Source: Lytechinus pictus (taxonomy: Eukaryota > Echinodermata > Echinoidea > Temnopleuroida > Toxopneustidae). From it: a DNA stretch of 64,000 nt. The stretch covers positions 18,369,701 through 18,433,700 of the forward strand of contig NC_087252.1 in the NCBI RefSeq assembly GCF_037042905.1. The letters are read 5' to 3'. The notes below the pieces were generated by a model. It ran no database searches, was not told the DNA's origin, and saw only the letters and a program-made list of their open reading frames with translations. Shown one piece after another: positions 24,762-36,832 of this stretch; the first letter of the stretch is position 1; every line of letters starts with the position of its first letter. The position numbers and the translations under genes are program-made.

Positions 24762-27700
24762 ATGGCACCAAATAAGAAGGTAAACACATTTATAAAAGTC
24801 AATTATATGGTAAATTATCTTATTTGTTATAATAAACTTGTAATCTTGTGCAAAACGTGTGGTGAGTATGTGAATGAAATGGTGCAGCTGAGTCATTGAG
24901 CTGAGACCCCTGAGTGCGGTTGCTCTTCTCTGCCTGCGCCGCCGGGCTCGACCCGCATCCATGTACGATACTAGTTACTACTCAGTCCGCGGCTAATCAA
25001 ATTTTCAGCGTAGTCGAGACCTTTCGTTTAACTTTAGGCCCGGCCTAAATTAGTAATTTAGGGTAGCCTTCGGCTTCGGGCTCATGTTCCTACTTTAGTA
25101 CTTAAAACAGAATACGAAAATTGGAACACCTGACATAGACATAGGCCCTAGGCCTAGGCCTATATTATACTATTAGTAGTCTAGGCCTACTTGTCTTAGT
25201 GACAATACCTGAACTTCTGAAGATGATTAAGTTAGGCCGATCTTCTTTATTCATTTTTGCCCAAACTGCCAAAAGTGTGCACTAGAGAATTGTCACTGTC
25301 GGCATTATTAAATAGGCTGATTTTTTTTCTGAAAAATAGCACAAATTTTGGGGCAATAATAAGTTAGCCAGCTTGAGAAGTTGAGGACTCTGATCTGCTG
25401 ATGATATTTCTTAATATTTTTACATAGGCCTATAGGCCCTAGATCTAACTATCTAAGACTTAGTCTAGACTATACTTCTATAGGGGCCTAGATCTACTTT
25501 TAGTTTTACATCACGGACTGACGGAGCCTCACACGCTGGCATACTGCTTAGCCTTAGCCTAGGCATACATGCCTAAGGCTAAGCAAGACATGTAAACACG
25601 GATGGATTTTCCTAGGAAGTAGGAAATCCATCTTTAGAACTAAATCGCTTAGAATCTAAATTTGTTAATTGTTAAATAATGTTGGAATTTATTTTTTATT
25701 AGCCTTGAGGACTCTGTGATGATAATATTTAAAAATATTTTACATATATAGATCTAACAAAGGTCTAGGCCTACTTTTACATCACAGAGCATTGAAATGG
25801 TTGCCATATATGCATAGCCATAAGCGAGACTTGTCAACAAGGATGGATTTCCCTAGGAAATCCATATTTAGAGGGTGAAATCGGTTTGTTTCTCTTGATT
25901 TAATTTATCTATGAACCTAGTCTTGAGGACTCCATGATGATGTTTTGTTTTAATATTTTGACATATACTTCTTCATCATGGAGTCTTGAATCCCCGGCCA
26001 TATATGTATAATAAGAGACCCATGTAAACAAAGATGGATTTCCTTAGGAAATCCATAAAGGGTGAAATCGGTTTGTCGGGTCCAATTTAATTTATATATG
26101 AACCTTGATGCGTCTAATGCATATAAAGGGATAAAAATTATTTCATTATAAATGGTAAAAATTAGACGTTTCTTACCAGTGCCACTTTTACCAGACCAAT
26201 CTCCTGCAGATCCTCCGTTTGTCAACAAAACAAATACAATACAGCCTGACCCTTGAACCGCTTCGTTATGACGTACATCCGATTAGCGATGCCGTTTTGA
26301 AGAACAATTTATAGATAAAAATTATTATTTTACAAATACTAAAATTTAATACGTGATTATAAATAATTAGCATACTATTATTAATTATTTGTAATCACGT
26401 ATTAAATTTAAGTATTTGTGAAATAATAATTTTTATCTATAAATTGTTCTTCAAAACGGCATCGCTAATCGGATGTACGTCATAACGAAGCGGTTCAAGG
26501 GTCAGGCTGTATTGTATTTGCTTTGTTGACAAACGGATCTAGGGATCTGCAGGAGATCGGTCTGGTAAGAAACGTCTAATTTTTACCATATATAATGAAA
26601 TAATTTTTATTACTTTATATGCATTAGGTGCATCAAGGTTCATAGATAAATAAAATTCGACCCTTCAAACCGATTTCACCCTCTAACTATGGAATTCCTA
26701 GGGAAATCCATCTCTGTTTACATGGGTCTCTTATACATATATGGCCGGGGGGTTCAAGACTCAATGATGAAGAAGTGTATGTCAAAATATAAAAAAAAAA
26801 CATCATGGAGTCCTCAAGACTACTATGAACCTTCACACGCCTTACCCTAACCCTACATATCGAAGCTTGGTCATAACGAAGCGGTTCAAGGGTCAAGCCT
26901 ATTTGCGGTGTTTGCAAATGGATCGAGGGATCTACACGAGATCGGTCTGGTAAGAAACCTCTCACTTTTCATATTTATACGAACATATTTTTAAATAAAA
27001 TCAAGAGAAACAAACCAATTTCACTCTATAAATATGGATTTCCTAGGAATCTAGGGAAATCCATCCTTGTTGACAAGTCTCGCTTATGCATGGCAACCAT
27101 TTGAAGGCTCCGTGATGTAAAAGTATGTGTAAAAATATTTAAAATATCACAGAGTCCTCAAGGCTAGGATTTTATTTATCTAGAAGAGTATAGGCCTACA
27201 CCTTCATACGCCCATTGCGTATGAAGGTGTGAAAAATCTCGTAGTAAAAATATGAAAAATTAGAGGTTTCTTACCAGACCGATCTCGTGTAGATCCCTCT
27301 ATCCTTTCATAAACACCAAAAATACAATAGGCTTGACCTTTGAACCACTTCGTTTATGACTTAGCTTCGATGAGCGATGTTACAAAATGCCGTTTTAAAG
27401 AACAATTTTATAGATAAAAATTATTATTCATTTAATTTTGAATATAAATAGTCATTATTATTGTCAATGCTCAAACTCTGTGCCAAGGATCTATCTCAAA
27501 TATCACACAGCGATCACTTTACCTGTGATATTTGAGCAGTGAGCGAAAAACTAACTGAGGGCCTTACATGAATTTACCCTAGGGCTTCACTTCCCCCACT
27601 CTCCCCCACATGTAACCTGTAAGTGGTTAAGACTTAAACCCCTACTCCCCTATCTATGTACTTTCAGAATGACACGGGTTTATCTGCCATGTTCACGGAA

Positions 27701-30700
27701 GATCTCTTCGCTGGCGAGGACATCGATGAGGAGACTTATGAGGAAAGGAGACGGAAGAATATCAAAGAGAACCAAGAAATGGTAAGAACTTAATTTTACC
27801 TCTCCCCATCCATGTGAATGTAATGATAAACTACCGGTACCTTAACCCCTCCCAAAAAAATGAAAGAAATGGAAAGAAGTTTAAAATTTGGGGTATGCTG
27901 AGATGTAGATAAGAGATGGATCTATATGTTGTTTAATGGTGATCTTACACAGCCTTCATACAACTCTGCAAAACCTACAAAGTACCTGTTATCTCCATTA
28001 TAGTCTCCATCATTTTCATGAAACAACGAGCTTAGATATCCAAGCTTATGGAAGAAAATACAAGATAGAGAGAAAGATCCTAATGATTACCTCAACATAA
28101 CAAGCCACTTATAATTATCTTCAATATTCTTTGTTATGTGAGTATTATAATATTACTATTTTATAGAGAACTTTGCAATTGATTCAGATTAGAATTTGAA
28201 ATTGATCTAAACTCGGGCAGTCGAGACCGATTTAAATCAGTTGCAATGCTTTCTAAGAAGGGTCAGAGGGGCACATACGTATTAATTTTTTACAAAGCTT
28301 TAGTAGCTATCACTAGAGAACATTTTTTAATGATTGATTGCATGGACTACAAATTTATTTTGAAAATCAAGTGTACGATTAATCGCTAACCTTTATGTGT
28401 TACAGGTACTTGATATTTCTCAAACCCATTTTAAATGATTCATAAAATGTTGGAATTAATTTTGTGATGATATTTCATGGCTTGATTGGTGTGTTTTCTC
28501 ATTAGCTTACCAAATTGCTTGCAGAGATCAAGGACATGCCCGGTCTTCCTGACTTGCCCATGTTCAGACAAGCACCAGTACCCAAGGTAGGTCTTATGGG
28601 GCTCTTTACCAATTCACAAGAAAAAAAAAATGATAACCTGTGATGAACTTTTATTCTTCAAATTAGCAACAATGTCATTTTTCTGTCATTTCCTCCTTTT
28701 TACAGGTATTACCTCCATGAATAAGAAAGATGGGAATTGTCATATTGTGTATATTATGTTAAACATCATTGATTTTGACTAATTTCATATTGCCATATAC
28801 ATTATAAAGAGAATAAAGCCATCAAGATGTAAGTTGCAGAAGTATAGTAGCCTACCTGTTTTTTCTAATATGGCACCGAGATATGCATTTCCCTTAGGAA
28901 AGGCTGGATAATTCCGCTCAAACTCTGGAGGTAATTATATGTGAAATAGCTTGTTTTAATCAATATTCCTCTCTTTTTTAAAATCCTACTTGTGTGTCTT
29001 CTTGCAGAAGTCTCCCAAGCCAGTCAAATCCAAGCGATCCTTGGACATTCACAGGATGAGCCCGTTGAGAAGGAATCCTTCACGTCATGCCAGGTACACC
29101 CCCTCCAAGGATTCACCCAGCAGCAGGACAAGGTCATCCTCAAGAATACAGAGGAAGAGAGAAGAGGAGGGAGATGATGTATTTCCCATGATGCCTGGTC
29201 AGGTATGTGCAAGGCTATAGTGAAACCAGTGTATAAAGACTACCCCATGGAGGCAAGAAGAGTTGTCTTTATTTGCGTGGTCTTTCTGGACTGGTTCCTG
29301 TAATTCAATGAAACCTGTATTAGAATATAACCAAAGGTAAACAAGAAATTTTTTTTATGAGCAGGTGGACTTTATGAACAGATGGTCTTTATGTACTGGT
29401 TCTTGAATTATTTTCTCATTTATATGCTGGAATACTGAGTTTTACCTTATGGAAAATTGGCCTTGCCAGAAAAAAGTCTAAATTTAAGGCCCAAATGATG
29501 CTTATGAGTCAGGTAGATGATTTATTTGCACTAGTCGAGGCTCTGAGCAATTGTAATTCTTTCCAAATATATGAACATAAAAAAAAATAGACTGTTATAT
29601 CTGTGTAAATCTATGTCAAAGTCAAGTCAGTTTTTTTTTGCAAGTTTCACCTTGAGAGATTTCAAAGTTTGCTTGGGAACTTGTTACTGTGTCACAAGGA
29701 TTTCAATTCTGGATGGTGATAAATAGATTTTATTTCTTTGAACTAATTGAGTTGCTGTTTTGTCTTACCACAGAAACTAGTCATCAAGTTTGGGCCATCA
29801 CCAGCAAGTCGTAAACGTCATCTTTCTGATGGTGAATCTGATGTAGAGAGCAGAGGAGATGAGTTTGAAATCTTTGAGGTAAGTCTTATAAATGTATGTC
29901 ACAGAATTTTGGTTCTGTGACATACTCACTTTGTGTCTCTATTGCAATATCATTCGATTTTGGAGATCATTCGATGTTTTTCACAGAGAAATGGTGATAT
30001 TCATCATTATCTTCATCAACAGCGGCATCATCATCATCCTCGTTATCATCAACAAAATCATCATCATCACTATCACCATCATCATCGCCACCATCATAAT
30101 CATCGTATTCATCACCATCATCATTACCACCATCATCAACATCAACAATATCATCATCACCATCATCATCACCATCAACATTCATCATCAACAATAACAA
30201 AATCATAAAAAACATGATTATCAACGACATCATCATCATCATATTCATCACCACCACCATCTTCATCATCTCCAACATCATCATCATCATGCTGTTTCTT
30301 AACCTCTGCTCCAGACCCTCTCTACAAGTATTGGCGCCACTTTTGAATCTGTACCTTCTTACTCTTTTGATAATGACTGCAGACTGTACATTTCTCTTCA
30401 ATTTTCTCTCTGTTAAAGACAAGTTCTTAAGGCCTTCATTGTCTGTAATATGACACAATTCTTCAGTAGTATTATGATAATTGATTTTAATACAGGATGA
30501 GCTTCCTTTAGAGGAGGAGAATGCTGGGAAGGTTGATGATGGAGACAGCGACGGGGAATATGAGTTGCCGACGCCTACCAAAAAGAGACGTGCCCCTACC
30601 CATGATGCACCGCGTCACCCTGATGACATCACAGAGGAAGAACTCAAAATGGTTGCAGACTCTGTGAAGGATAAGAGATATGACTCAGTCTATGTAAGTC

Positions 30701-33700
30701 AAAATTTTGAAGAGACGTTCCAGTGATTTTTGTTGACCGTTGTTTTAAGCTGCTAAAATTCCCTGACAAAGCAATGCAGTAAAGAGTAGCCAGGAGATAT
30801 TATTTTCATAAGTACACAAAATATACCAGGCTATTAGAAAGAAAAGTTGGGAATTATTTAACCAAGAATGGACAGGGAGTTACTATTTCCTCTGAGCAAA
30901 ATTAGAAATATTGCCTGTTCATCCGAGGATGAATAATTCCCACTAATCCGTCCAATAGAACTGCTTGGTATATCTGATTTATATCCATTCTTTAAAGTTC
31001 ATTCAACTTCTTTGATTGCTGGATATGGTTATTGTCATCCTGTGTGTACTCGACCACATTGGAAGGGGTGGTTGCAGGCAAAATTTTATTTTTCATTTTC
31101 AGGGACTACTTTCACAAACTACTGGCTATAAAATCTAAAGCAGCAAGGAATGCTCTGTTGTCCATGTTCTTTTGTTCTTGGTTCTTTTAGTTTGATGTAA
31201 GTTCTTAATATTATGCATTTATCAGTGATTGAAGTAAACAGTGAAAATGATTAATTTCCTTTTTTCCACTTTCAGGGTAGCACCTGCCATCAGTGTCGTC
31301 AGAAGACCAACGACATGAAGACAATCTGTCGCTCTGCAACCTGTTTTGGGGTCAGAGGTCAATTCTGTGGACCTTGCCTGAGGAATCGCTACGGAGAGGA
31401 TGCAAGAGAGGCGCTGCTAGATGCGGTAAGCAAAAACCAATTTCAAATAAAAAAGGATGGCCTTTTTTCTTTATTGTTTTCCATAGAACAACAAGGACCT
31501 TTATGTCATTATAAATGAAAAATATTAAGGAATACAATTCTCTTACACATATTCTTTTATATATTTTGGTCATGATTTACAATATTATGTTACATGTAGG
31601 AATGAAAGAGCACTAACGATGACTAAATCATAAAACAATTCATATATAACCTTCGTTTCCTTAGAAATTTCTCACATTTTTTTCCCACAAAATATACCTT
31701 TCAACATCAGAATGTCTTTCTACGTACCCTTTAAAGGTGATGAAACTTTCGTTCATCATTCATCTTCATTTTGTGGATGTGAAAGCGGGATATAAGGATA
31801 GTATTCAAAGCACAAATATTAAATGATCTTACTCCAAATGAACACAATTGTAAACAAATATTTGAGAGTTCGGTATGCCTTTGTATAACTTTGTTCAAAT
31901 TTTTTTCCTGTCAAGATTTAAATACTTTACCAGAAGTTCTACAAACTGAAACCATTATGAAAATGCTGGTCTTATAGCAATCTAGTTACCTAACAAACTC
32001 AAAGAAATGGTTTAGTGACACTTTGATTGTTCATGGACTTCAAAATTGAACATAAAGTATTCATAAGTATTCATTCTTCGATACCAAAATACCCTACATG
32101 TAAAACATCTATTTTGTTTTGTTTATTCCACCATAAACAATTTATTTCAAATCAAGACATAGAAATATACCCATATCAATGATGCGGTTTCCACAAGAAT
32201 GAAAGGGAGTCATATATTTCTGATATAAAGTTCAAGTTTGAAGTTGAAAATCCATCTAGTTTTGTTGTGACACCATTTGAAAAATCGTGTTGCTTGGAAA
32301 TAAGACACCTATTAAAAAAAAATGCCTTGTTTTCAAGATTCAAGATTCTTTTATTGGTCAATGTATGCATACCGGTACAAAGAAATTTGGTTTCCAATGG
32401 CTTTAACAATAAGTATACACAAAGATGAAAAGTACAATACATCATAACAATATTGAATTGATGCACATGAACAATCAATATAGACCTACATGTAAATTAT
32501 TAATAACCGTCTGCAACTACCCTTAATAGGTAAGAATCTTGTACTACCATGTTTTAATTTTTTCTTTGTTTGATTTACAGAATTGGACTTGCCCACCATG
32601 CAGAGGAAATTGTAACTGCAGCTTCTGTCGCAAGAAACAGGGTCGCCATGCAACAGGGATCCTTATTCATCTTGCTAAGCATCATGGGTACCGTAGTGTC
32701 AAGGACTTCCTAGAAAGGTAAGAGATATAATAATAATAATGGTATTTTATTTCAAGACTGTTCGCAGCAAGAGCTGAATTGTACAGAACTTTTACATAAA
32801 AACAATATAAAACATATCAGTATCAAAATAGAATTGTACAAATATACAAAGCACAAAAAAATATACAATCATTAATACTTTGGGGGTTAATTTAAATAAA
32901 CAGAATATTTTCAACTAATTGTAAAGACTATAAGTAATTGCAGAAGTTTCAAAATTTGCTTGAGATATAGTATACGAGAAAGCGGAATGGAAGGATTTAT
33001 GATGATAGAGGGATATTAAGGAATAAAAAAAAATGTATGTGAAAAGAGTGAACTGGTACTAGACAACACCATTTTAAGGCAATGCGCATGTGTCGCGTTC
33101 TCGCCTTTGACGACTATCAGAATTGAGAAACCTACTACCTTCATTCTGCGGTTCTCTAATAATCAAGGTCGACGTGCACGCAAGTGACATTATTACAACT
33201 GTTCAGGCTCAGCCTGAAGATCGATTCTTATGGAATCCTTCCCCCAAAAACACCGGTTTTCAGTGGCATTTCACAAAATTAATGTGAGTTGAACGATGGA
33301 TTCTTTTTATCATATTTGAAATTGTTGTTTCAACTCTGAAATGTATATTGGCATATCTCCTAAAATATATGTGAAAATTAATTAAAGCAATGTGGAAGAG
33401 CAAGTGTGTTCAAGGCTTGTGATGTGATGGTACGCTGTATCCTCCCGGTTCCTGGCCAGCTCACTATCATACTGCTTCATGTTTACTTTCTGTGGATGTA
33501 TGCATATGTACGCATAGAGTCAGCAAAATCTGAAATAATTGTATATGTAGTGAACATTGGCAGTTGATGATGTTGACATGCACGATTAGTCGACTGGTGC
33601 ACCGTTCTCATTCGCTGATTCTAAAGCTCCTTATTGCATGAGTCTAGACCTGCCAAGAGCAATGGTGTTACGTGATAGAAAAGAGAAATCATTATTGAGT

Positions 33701-33936
33701 CGATATGATTGATCACATCGGGTCCTGATGGATGTGACCAGAACACCAAATGGAAATAAAAAGTAAAAAAAGGTTTAGATCTAATAAATTATTCATATCA
33801 CAATTTCATCATGAAATTATATTTCAAACCTGAAATGCATGGAATGGAACTAAGGAGAGAATATCTATATCCATAACATTTAGAATTTCTCTCCCATTTT
33901 CCTTTGTTCTTTTAATGCAGTGTTGGAAGAAAGTGA
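24762..33936 (+). CDS. CDCA7: CDCA7-like zf-4CXXC_R1 protein, 337 aa, 9 exons
   Basis: CDCA7 family members bind DNA through a C-terminal four-CXXC zinc domain and recruit the HELLS remodeller to chromatin, supporting DNA methylation upkeep; human loss causes ICF syndrome type 3. Exons are 24762-24779, 27668-27781, 28506-28586, 29008-29202, 29774-29878, 30496-30693, 31276-31425, 32581-32717 and 33921-33936. Introns are phase 0 except the last, and the exons total 1014 nt ending in TGA. Residues about 33-58 form the conserved helix (NIKENQEM then LTKLLAEI) that in vertebrates contacts HELLS. A basic, serine/arginine-rich middle and an acidic stretch follow. Residues 238-332 hold the zinc domain, including CHQC, CGPC, CPPC and CNC-SFC, and the [15 protein letters not shown] signature. 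It could equally be called CDCA7L; one ancestral gene is likely in this lineage. The six-codon first exon is the least certain part. Confidence 0.93.
25560..27450. repeat. Compound foldback (giant hairpin) in CDCA7 intron 1
   Basis: Centred near 26374, about 450 bases on the left (25915-26365) recur inverted on the right (26380-26835) with high identity. Examples are GAAGAACAATTTATAGATAA and its inverse on both sides, and matching CGTACATCCGATTAGCGATG segments. Further out, 25690-25910 is inverted at 26990-27180. A partial copy in alternating orientation lies at 27210-27440. Units are punctuated by a small palindrome, GGATTTCCTAGGAAATCC. No coding frame. It is probably a foldback transposon with nested copies. 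Confidence 0.85.
27495..27537. repeat. Short hairpin CTCAAATATCAC / GTGATATTTGAG
   Basis: A 12-bp perfect inverted repeat with an 18-base loop, 130 bases before CDCA7 exon 2. Role unknown. Confidence 0.6.
29995..30295. repeat. (ATC)n tract in CDCA7 intron 5
   Basis: About 300 bases of impure ATC/ACC triplets. The open frames here (polyI/H on +, polyD/M on -) are low-complexity by-products. Confidence 0.9.
31276..32717 (+). CDS. CDCA7: Two exons encoding the CDCA7 zf-4CXXC_R1 domain
   Basis: Exon 7 (31276-31425) encodes the CHQC...CRSATC...CGPC half and exon 8 (32581-32717) the CPPC...CNCSFC half, joined in phase 0 across a 1.15-kb intron. All expected cysteines are present. Between them the intron holds only AT-rich sequence and a retroposon tail at about 32330-32480. 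Confidence 0.93.
32330..32480. mobile_element. Retroposon 3' tail remnant
   Basis: TTCAAGATTCTTTTATTGGTCAATG and the following TGCATACCGGTACAAAG resemble the reversed end of a LINE-type element. A related CATTTATTTCAC segment occurs near 53845. Confidence 0.35.
32725..32890 (-). mobile_element. LINE or SINE 3' tail remnant with ATAATAATGG end
   Basis: Starts eight bases after the CDCA7 exon 8 donor with ATAATAATAATGGTATTTTA. It resembles the copy at 11568-11775. Confidence 0.45.
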
Positions 33937-34070
33937 GGCTATCCCACTCCACACCACTGCGCAGATGTCATTATGGCAGGGAACAAATACTATTTGCTGA
34001 TGTAAAGTGTTTTGAATGTTTAATGCTATGGGGCATGGTAAAAGGATGAATGTTGCCAATTTAATGAGGA
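33937..34070 (+). other. CDCA7: Start of CDCA7 3' UTR
   Basis: The stop TGA is 33934-33936. The last exon continues to an unknown end. Poly(A) signal candidates are far away (37306-37311 and 39170-39175). Either the 3' UTR has been lengthened by inserted repeats or a non-AATAAA signal is used. Confidence 0.4.
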
Positions 34071-35545
34071 TGAAAACCCTTAGATCGAGTTATCAAAACA
34101 GAAAAAAAATCAAAGAATATAATTAATGAAACTATAAGATCAATGGGACAAACAATAAGAGCATCATGAGCATTTTAATGTTTAAATCAGTAATGCAACG
34201 GAGACCCTCCCATTGGTAATGCGACCAAAACTTGTGATGTCACAGAAGTACACCTCTCCCCTTTGTACTCTGAAAATATTCTTCAAAACATTCATTTTTG
34301 TCTCACCTGCATAGCAGAGTGAGACTATAGGCGCCGCTTTTCCGACGGCGGCGGCGACGGCGGCGGCGGCGTCAACACCAAATCTTAACCTAAGGTTAAG
34401 TTTTTGAAATGTCATCATAACTTAGAAAATATATGGACCTAGTTCATGAAACTTATACATAAGGTTAATCAAGTATCACTGAACATCCTGCATGAGTTTC
34501 ACGTCACATGACCAAGGTCAAAGGTCATTTAGGGTCAATGAACTTTGGCCAAATTGGGGTATTTGTTGAATTACAGCCATAAATTTGAAAGTGTGTTGGT
34601 CTAGTTCATAAAACTTGGACATAATAGTAATCAAGTATCACTGAACATCCTGTGCGAGTTTCAGGTCACATGATCAAGGTCAAAGGTCATGTAAGGTCAA
34701 AGAACTTTGGCCACGTTGGGGGTATTTGTTGAATTGCCATCATAACTTTGAAAGTTTATGGATCTGATTCATGAAACTTGGACATAATAGTAATCAAGTA
34801 TTACTGAACATCCTGTGCAAGTTTCAGGTCACATGATCAAGGTCAAAGGTCATTTAGGGTCAATGAACTTTGGCCAAATTGGGGTATTTGTTGAATTACA
34901 GCCATAAATTTGAAAGTGTGTTGGTCTAGTTCATAAAACTTGGACATAATAGTAATCAAGTATCACTGAACATCCTGTGCGAGTTTCAGGTCACATGATC
35001 AAGGTCAAAGGTCATGTAAGGTCAAAGAACTTTGGCCACGTTGGGGGTATTTGTTGAATTGCCATCATATCTCTATAAGTGTATTGGTCTAGTTCATAAA
35101 ACGTGGAAATAAGAGTAACCAAGTATCACTGAACATCTTGTGCGAGTTATAGTAGTTTTCAAAATCAGCACTGCTGCTATATTGAATCGCGTGATGCAGG
35201 TGAGACGGCCAGAGGCATTCCACTTGTTGTTCATTCTATGATAGTGCAAACTCTCTGCCCTTTGTTTATTTGATGGAATCTCTGTAACATGTCCGCTCAC
35301 AAAAAAAATCTTGGATAGGCTTGTTAGGTATTGAATGTAGTAAAGTAATCAGGGAGTTGTACAAATGTGACGTAACACATGCCAATGTGAGGACGTCCAT
35401 ATCCTTCGTGGTAACATTCTTTCATGGCTCTTTTATTTGTTCAATTTTTCTCAAACTTTTAATTGATTTATCTCTGAGTTTTTCTTCTTTCTCACAAGCT
35501 AACTTCCCCGGGGCCCACATTATACTTTAAAAGAATAAAGAGAGC
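34070..35545. mobile_element. MITE of the GGAGAATGAAACTCTT family, split by a later insertion
   Basis: 34080-34300 matches the left half of the intact element at 36105-36690 (shared AAATCAAAGAAT, ATGAGCATTT, CCATTGGTAATGCGACCAA, GTGATGTCACA). 35320-35540 matches its right half (GGGAGTTGTAC, TTTTTCTCAAACTTT). The tandem-repeat element at 34301-35221 sits between the halves, so it was inserted later. Confidence 0.7.
34301..35221 (+). mobile_element. Tandem-repeat element with nuclear-receptor-like sites, copy A
   Basis: It begins with a terminal hairpin (TCTCACCTGC-ATA-GCAGAGTGAGA), then TATAGGCGCCGC, a CGG-triplet run and CTTAACCTAAGGTTAAG. Five units of about 162 bp follow (TAGTTCAT-type anchors at about 34441, 34602, 34765, 34927 and 35090). 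Units 2-3 and 4-5 are nearly identical, so a 325-bp block was duplicated recently. Four units carry AAGGTCAAAGGTCA. It ends with TGCAGGTGAGACGGCCAGAGG. No coding frame. Copy B is inverted at 39508-40695. Confidence 0.88.
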
Positions 35546-35843
35546 AAATTTGAAACAGTTTGAAAACAATACACAGACTGACCACTTTCCAAGGGAGAAT
35601 GGACATTAACATTGAATGAAAGCAAAAACTTCACAGCTTGCCCCTTCTGCTTTTTGAAATGGGGAACGGTCCTATTAACATCAGGGGGGTGTTTCACAAA
35701 GATTATGTATGACTTAGAGTCGCACTTAAATGCGTAGTTGCGGGCGGTATAAAAGGCACGACCGCATTGGTCAGATCATGCCAAGAAGACGTGCATTACT
35801 GCGTATTGATCAATAAGATTGCTCGTTGCATATCATGTACGCG

Positions 35844-36105
35844 GAGGAGCTGTGGTGTAGTGGTTCTGACTCTCGCCTTGTAAACAGAGCGTCATGTGTT
35901 CGAATCCCACCACGGTCTGGCGTTCTTTGGCAAGGCGTTAATCCACACTTTGCCACTCTCGACCCAGGTGCTAAATGGGTACCCGGTAGGATGTGAAAGT
36001 CATTGTAGCTTGTCCAGTACTGTGTGCGCCTCACCGGCGACTGACTGGAACACTCCCAAGGGAGTGGAGGATGTGCACACATTGTGTGCGGGAAAGACTG
36101 ATTAA
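35844..36105 (+). mobile_element. tRNA-derived SINE, family 2
   Basis: The head GAGCTGTGGTGTAGTGGTTC (A box region) with B box GTGTTCGAATCCC at 35896-35908, then a non-tRNA body (TTGGCAAGGCGTTAATCCAC, CTAAATGGGTACCCGG). It is clearly different from family 1. It is inserted in the MITE at 35683-36840. Confidence 0.8.
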
Positions 36106-36690
36106 AGGAGAATGAAACTCTTGGAGCAAGTTAGCTTTTGTGAAAGCAGAAAAATCAAAGAATAAGATAACTTTGAGTAAAATAGGACTAGCAATAAAAG
36201 AGTTATGAGCATTTGAATGTCGAGATCACTAATGCTATGGAGATCCCCCCATTGGCAATGCGACCAAGATCTGTGATGTCACACACGTACAACTCTCCCA
36301 TTCGGACACTGAAAATATACCCCAAAACATCTCTTTTTGCTCATTTTAATCATATGACAAACGATTCATCAATGATATAATGTTGTGAAACCTCTGTACT
36401 TGTCATCTCATAAAGAAAACACATAACCTTGTGATAGACTCTATAAAAGTGAGAATATAAGTGAAATAAGTACTAAAGTAATGAGGGAGTTGTACGTGTG
36501 TGATATCACAGATCTTGGTCGCATTGCCGATGGGAGGATCTACATGGCACTAGTGATCTCAATATTCAAATGCTCATAACTTTTTTATTATTCATTCAAT
36601 CTTCCTCAAACTTTCAACAATATGTTTCTTTGATTTTTCTCTTTGATATGGATTCAGCTAGTTTCAAGGGTTTCATTCTCCTTTAAATCT
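36105..36690. mobile_element. MITE of the GGAGAATGAAACTCTT family, intact copy
   Basis: AAAGGAGAATGAAACTCTTG at the left is inverted as AAGGGTTTCATTCTCCTTT at the right. GTGATGTCACA and TTGGTCGCATTGCC segments mirror each other across the centre. No coding frame. Confidence 0.75.
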
Positions 36691-36705
36691 GATGACCGGG
36701 GTAAT

Positions 36706-36780
36706 AATATATCTGTAAAGCGCTTAGACATGTCGTTCCGATGTATTAAGCGCTATATAAAAGCGGATTATTATTATTAC
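36706..36780 (+). mobile_element. SINE 3' tail fragment, second copy
   Basis: ATCTGTAAAGCGCTTAGACA, then GATGTATTAAGCGCTATATA and an ATTATTATTA end. It resembles 7687-7770. Confidence 0.55.
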
Positions 36781-36832
36781 GCGTCAGCATTTAAGTGCGA
36801 CTCTCAATCATACTTAATCTTTGTGAGACGTG

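Noticed and set aside
26840..26857. TTACCCTAACCCTA as interstitial telomere repeat
   Set aside because: Only two telomere-like units, inside the foldback repeat; this can occur by chance.
29967..30581. 204-codon minus-strand frame with poly-D
   Set aside because: It is made by the ATC tract and by the antisense of CDCA7 exon 6.
35844..35915. tRNA gene at the head of SINE family 2
   Set aside because: The B box is good but the stems do not pair as a full cloverleaf, no terminator follows and a SINE body continues.
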